Shown here one piece after another: positions 5,615 to 5,854 of a stretch of DNA of 5,854 nt (position 1 is the first letter of the stretch; every line of letters begins with the position of its first letter). Made by a program: the position numbers and the translations under genes. Source of the stretch: Rickettsiales bacterium UBA1997 (GTDB lineage: Bacteria; Pseudomonadota; Alphaproteobacteria; Rickettsiales; UBA1997); the NCBI GenBank assembly GCA_002335845.1, contig DDCV01000084.1, positions 1-5,854 of the forward strand. The letters are read 5' to 3'. The notes beneath the pieces were generated by a model. That model was not told the DNA's origin and searched no databases. It worked only from the letters and a program-made list of their open reading frames with translations.

Positions 5615-5854
5615 TTACCTGAGATGAATCATGTCAAAAAATCTTTGCTCAAGACTTTTATCATCTTTAAACTGACCAAGCATCATTTTGGTAATCGTTG
5701 TGGTGTCAGTTTTATGTATTCCCCTAGTTGTCATGCATTGATGTTTTGCATCAATTATTATTGCAACACCTTTAGGCTTTAAAACATTGTGTATAGTATG
5801 CGCAATTTGAGCTGTCATAGTTTCTTGAGTCTGCAATCTCTTTCCAAAAACATC
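5615..5854 (-). CDS. folE: GTP cyclohydrolase I (FolE), C-terminal part, cut by the window edge
   Basis: FolE converts GTP to 7,8-dihydroneopterin triphosphate, the entry step to folate and, in many bacteria, queuosine. Only the last 79 codons are present; the frame stays open to the right edge, so the 5' part lies outside. Visible residues start DVFGKRLQTQETMT, where Gln10-Glu11 correspond to the GTP-contacting QE pair of the family (Gln151-Glu152 in E. coli, from memory). AIIIDAKHQCMTTRGI (31-46) follows, with His38, the zinc-ligand Cys40 and Arg44. TTTITKMMLGQF (51-62) and a terminal LEQRFFDMI helix complete the usual C-terminus. A TTG at 5836 could be mistaken for a start, but the conserved FGKRL upstream shows that it is internal. 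It precedes maf by 6 bases on the same strand. The two N-terminal zinc ligands cannot be checked here. Confidence 0.93.
   Translation of the reverse strand, partial: DVFGKRLQTQETMTAQIAHTIHNVLKPKGVAIIIDAKHQCMTTRGIHKTDTTTITKMMLGQFKDDKSLEQRFFDMIHLR

Noticed and set aside
5570..5782. Plus-strand open frame of 70 codons
   Set aside because: It is antisense to maf and folE, whose conserved residues explain this sequence.
5834..5836. TTG as the start of a small 73-residue protein
   Set aside because: The frame continues to the window edge, and the extra codons read DVFGKR, the conserved FolE sequence before this point, so the TTG is an internal leucine.

Overview
This window is a compact, AT-rich (roughly one-third G+C by eye) bacterial chromosome segment made of conserved housekeeping and cofactor genes. 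LipB, HtpG and the YceF-type Maf protein read like alphaproteobacterial family members. LipB is the most telling, with phrases such as WLLEH, YTAG, LEEWI, DRVGIWV and KIAAIGIKIRKWVSYHG. The low G+C and short spacers would suit a reduced-genome or host-associated alphaproteobacterium (Rickettsiales/Holosporales-like or similar). That placement is inference from motif recall, not from a search.

Layout, left to right. Positions 1-156 hold no supportable gene, only an AT-rich hairpin just downstream of nadA. On the minus strand, trpS (tryptophanyl-tRNA synthetase) and nadA (quinolinate synthase) lie head to tail with 3 bases between them and look like one operon read leftwards. A 101-base divergent spacer (2104-2204) separates trpS from lipB (octanoyltransferase, plus strand). 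After 68 bases comes htpG (Hsp90 family, plus strand); that gap carries a heat-shock-like -35 element overlapping the lipB stop and an AU-only hairpin next to the htpG start. A strong 16-bp hairpin with a T-tract ends htpG. It lies in the convergent gap with maf, which is read leftwards and is preceded, 6 bases upstream, by the 3' end of folE (GTP cyclohydrolase I). folE runs off the right edge.

Functionally the genes cover NAD synthesis (nadA), lipoate attachment (lipB), the pterin/folate branch (folE), tRNA charging (trpS), protein folding under stress (htpG) and nucleotide-pool sanitation (maf). They share no single pathway. All five complete genes have full-length frames with their main catalytic motifs, and the visible part of folE has its GTP- and zinc-binding residues. 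I see no mobile element, CRISPR array, RNA gene, defence or toxin module, and nothing I would call an undescribed system. The points worth a second look are regulatory (the htpG leader), the general lack of Shine-Dalgarno sequences, and two substituted motif residues in LipB and Maf.
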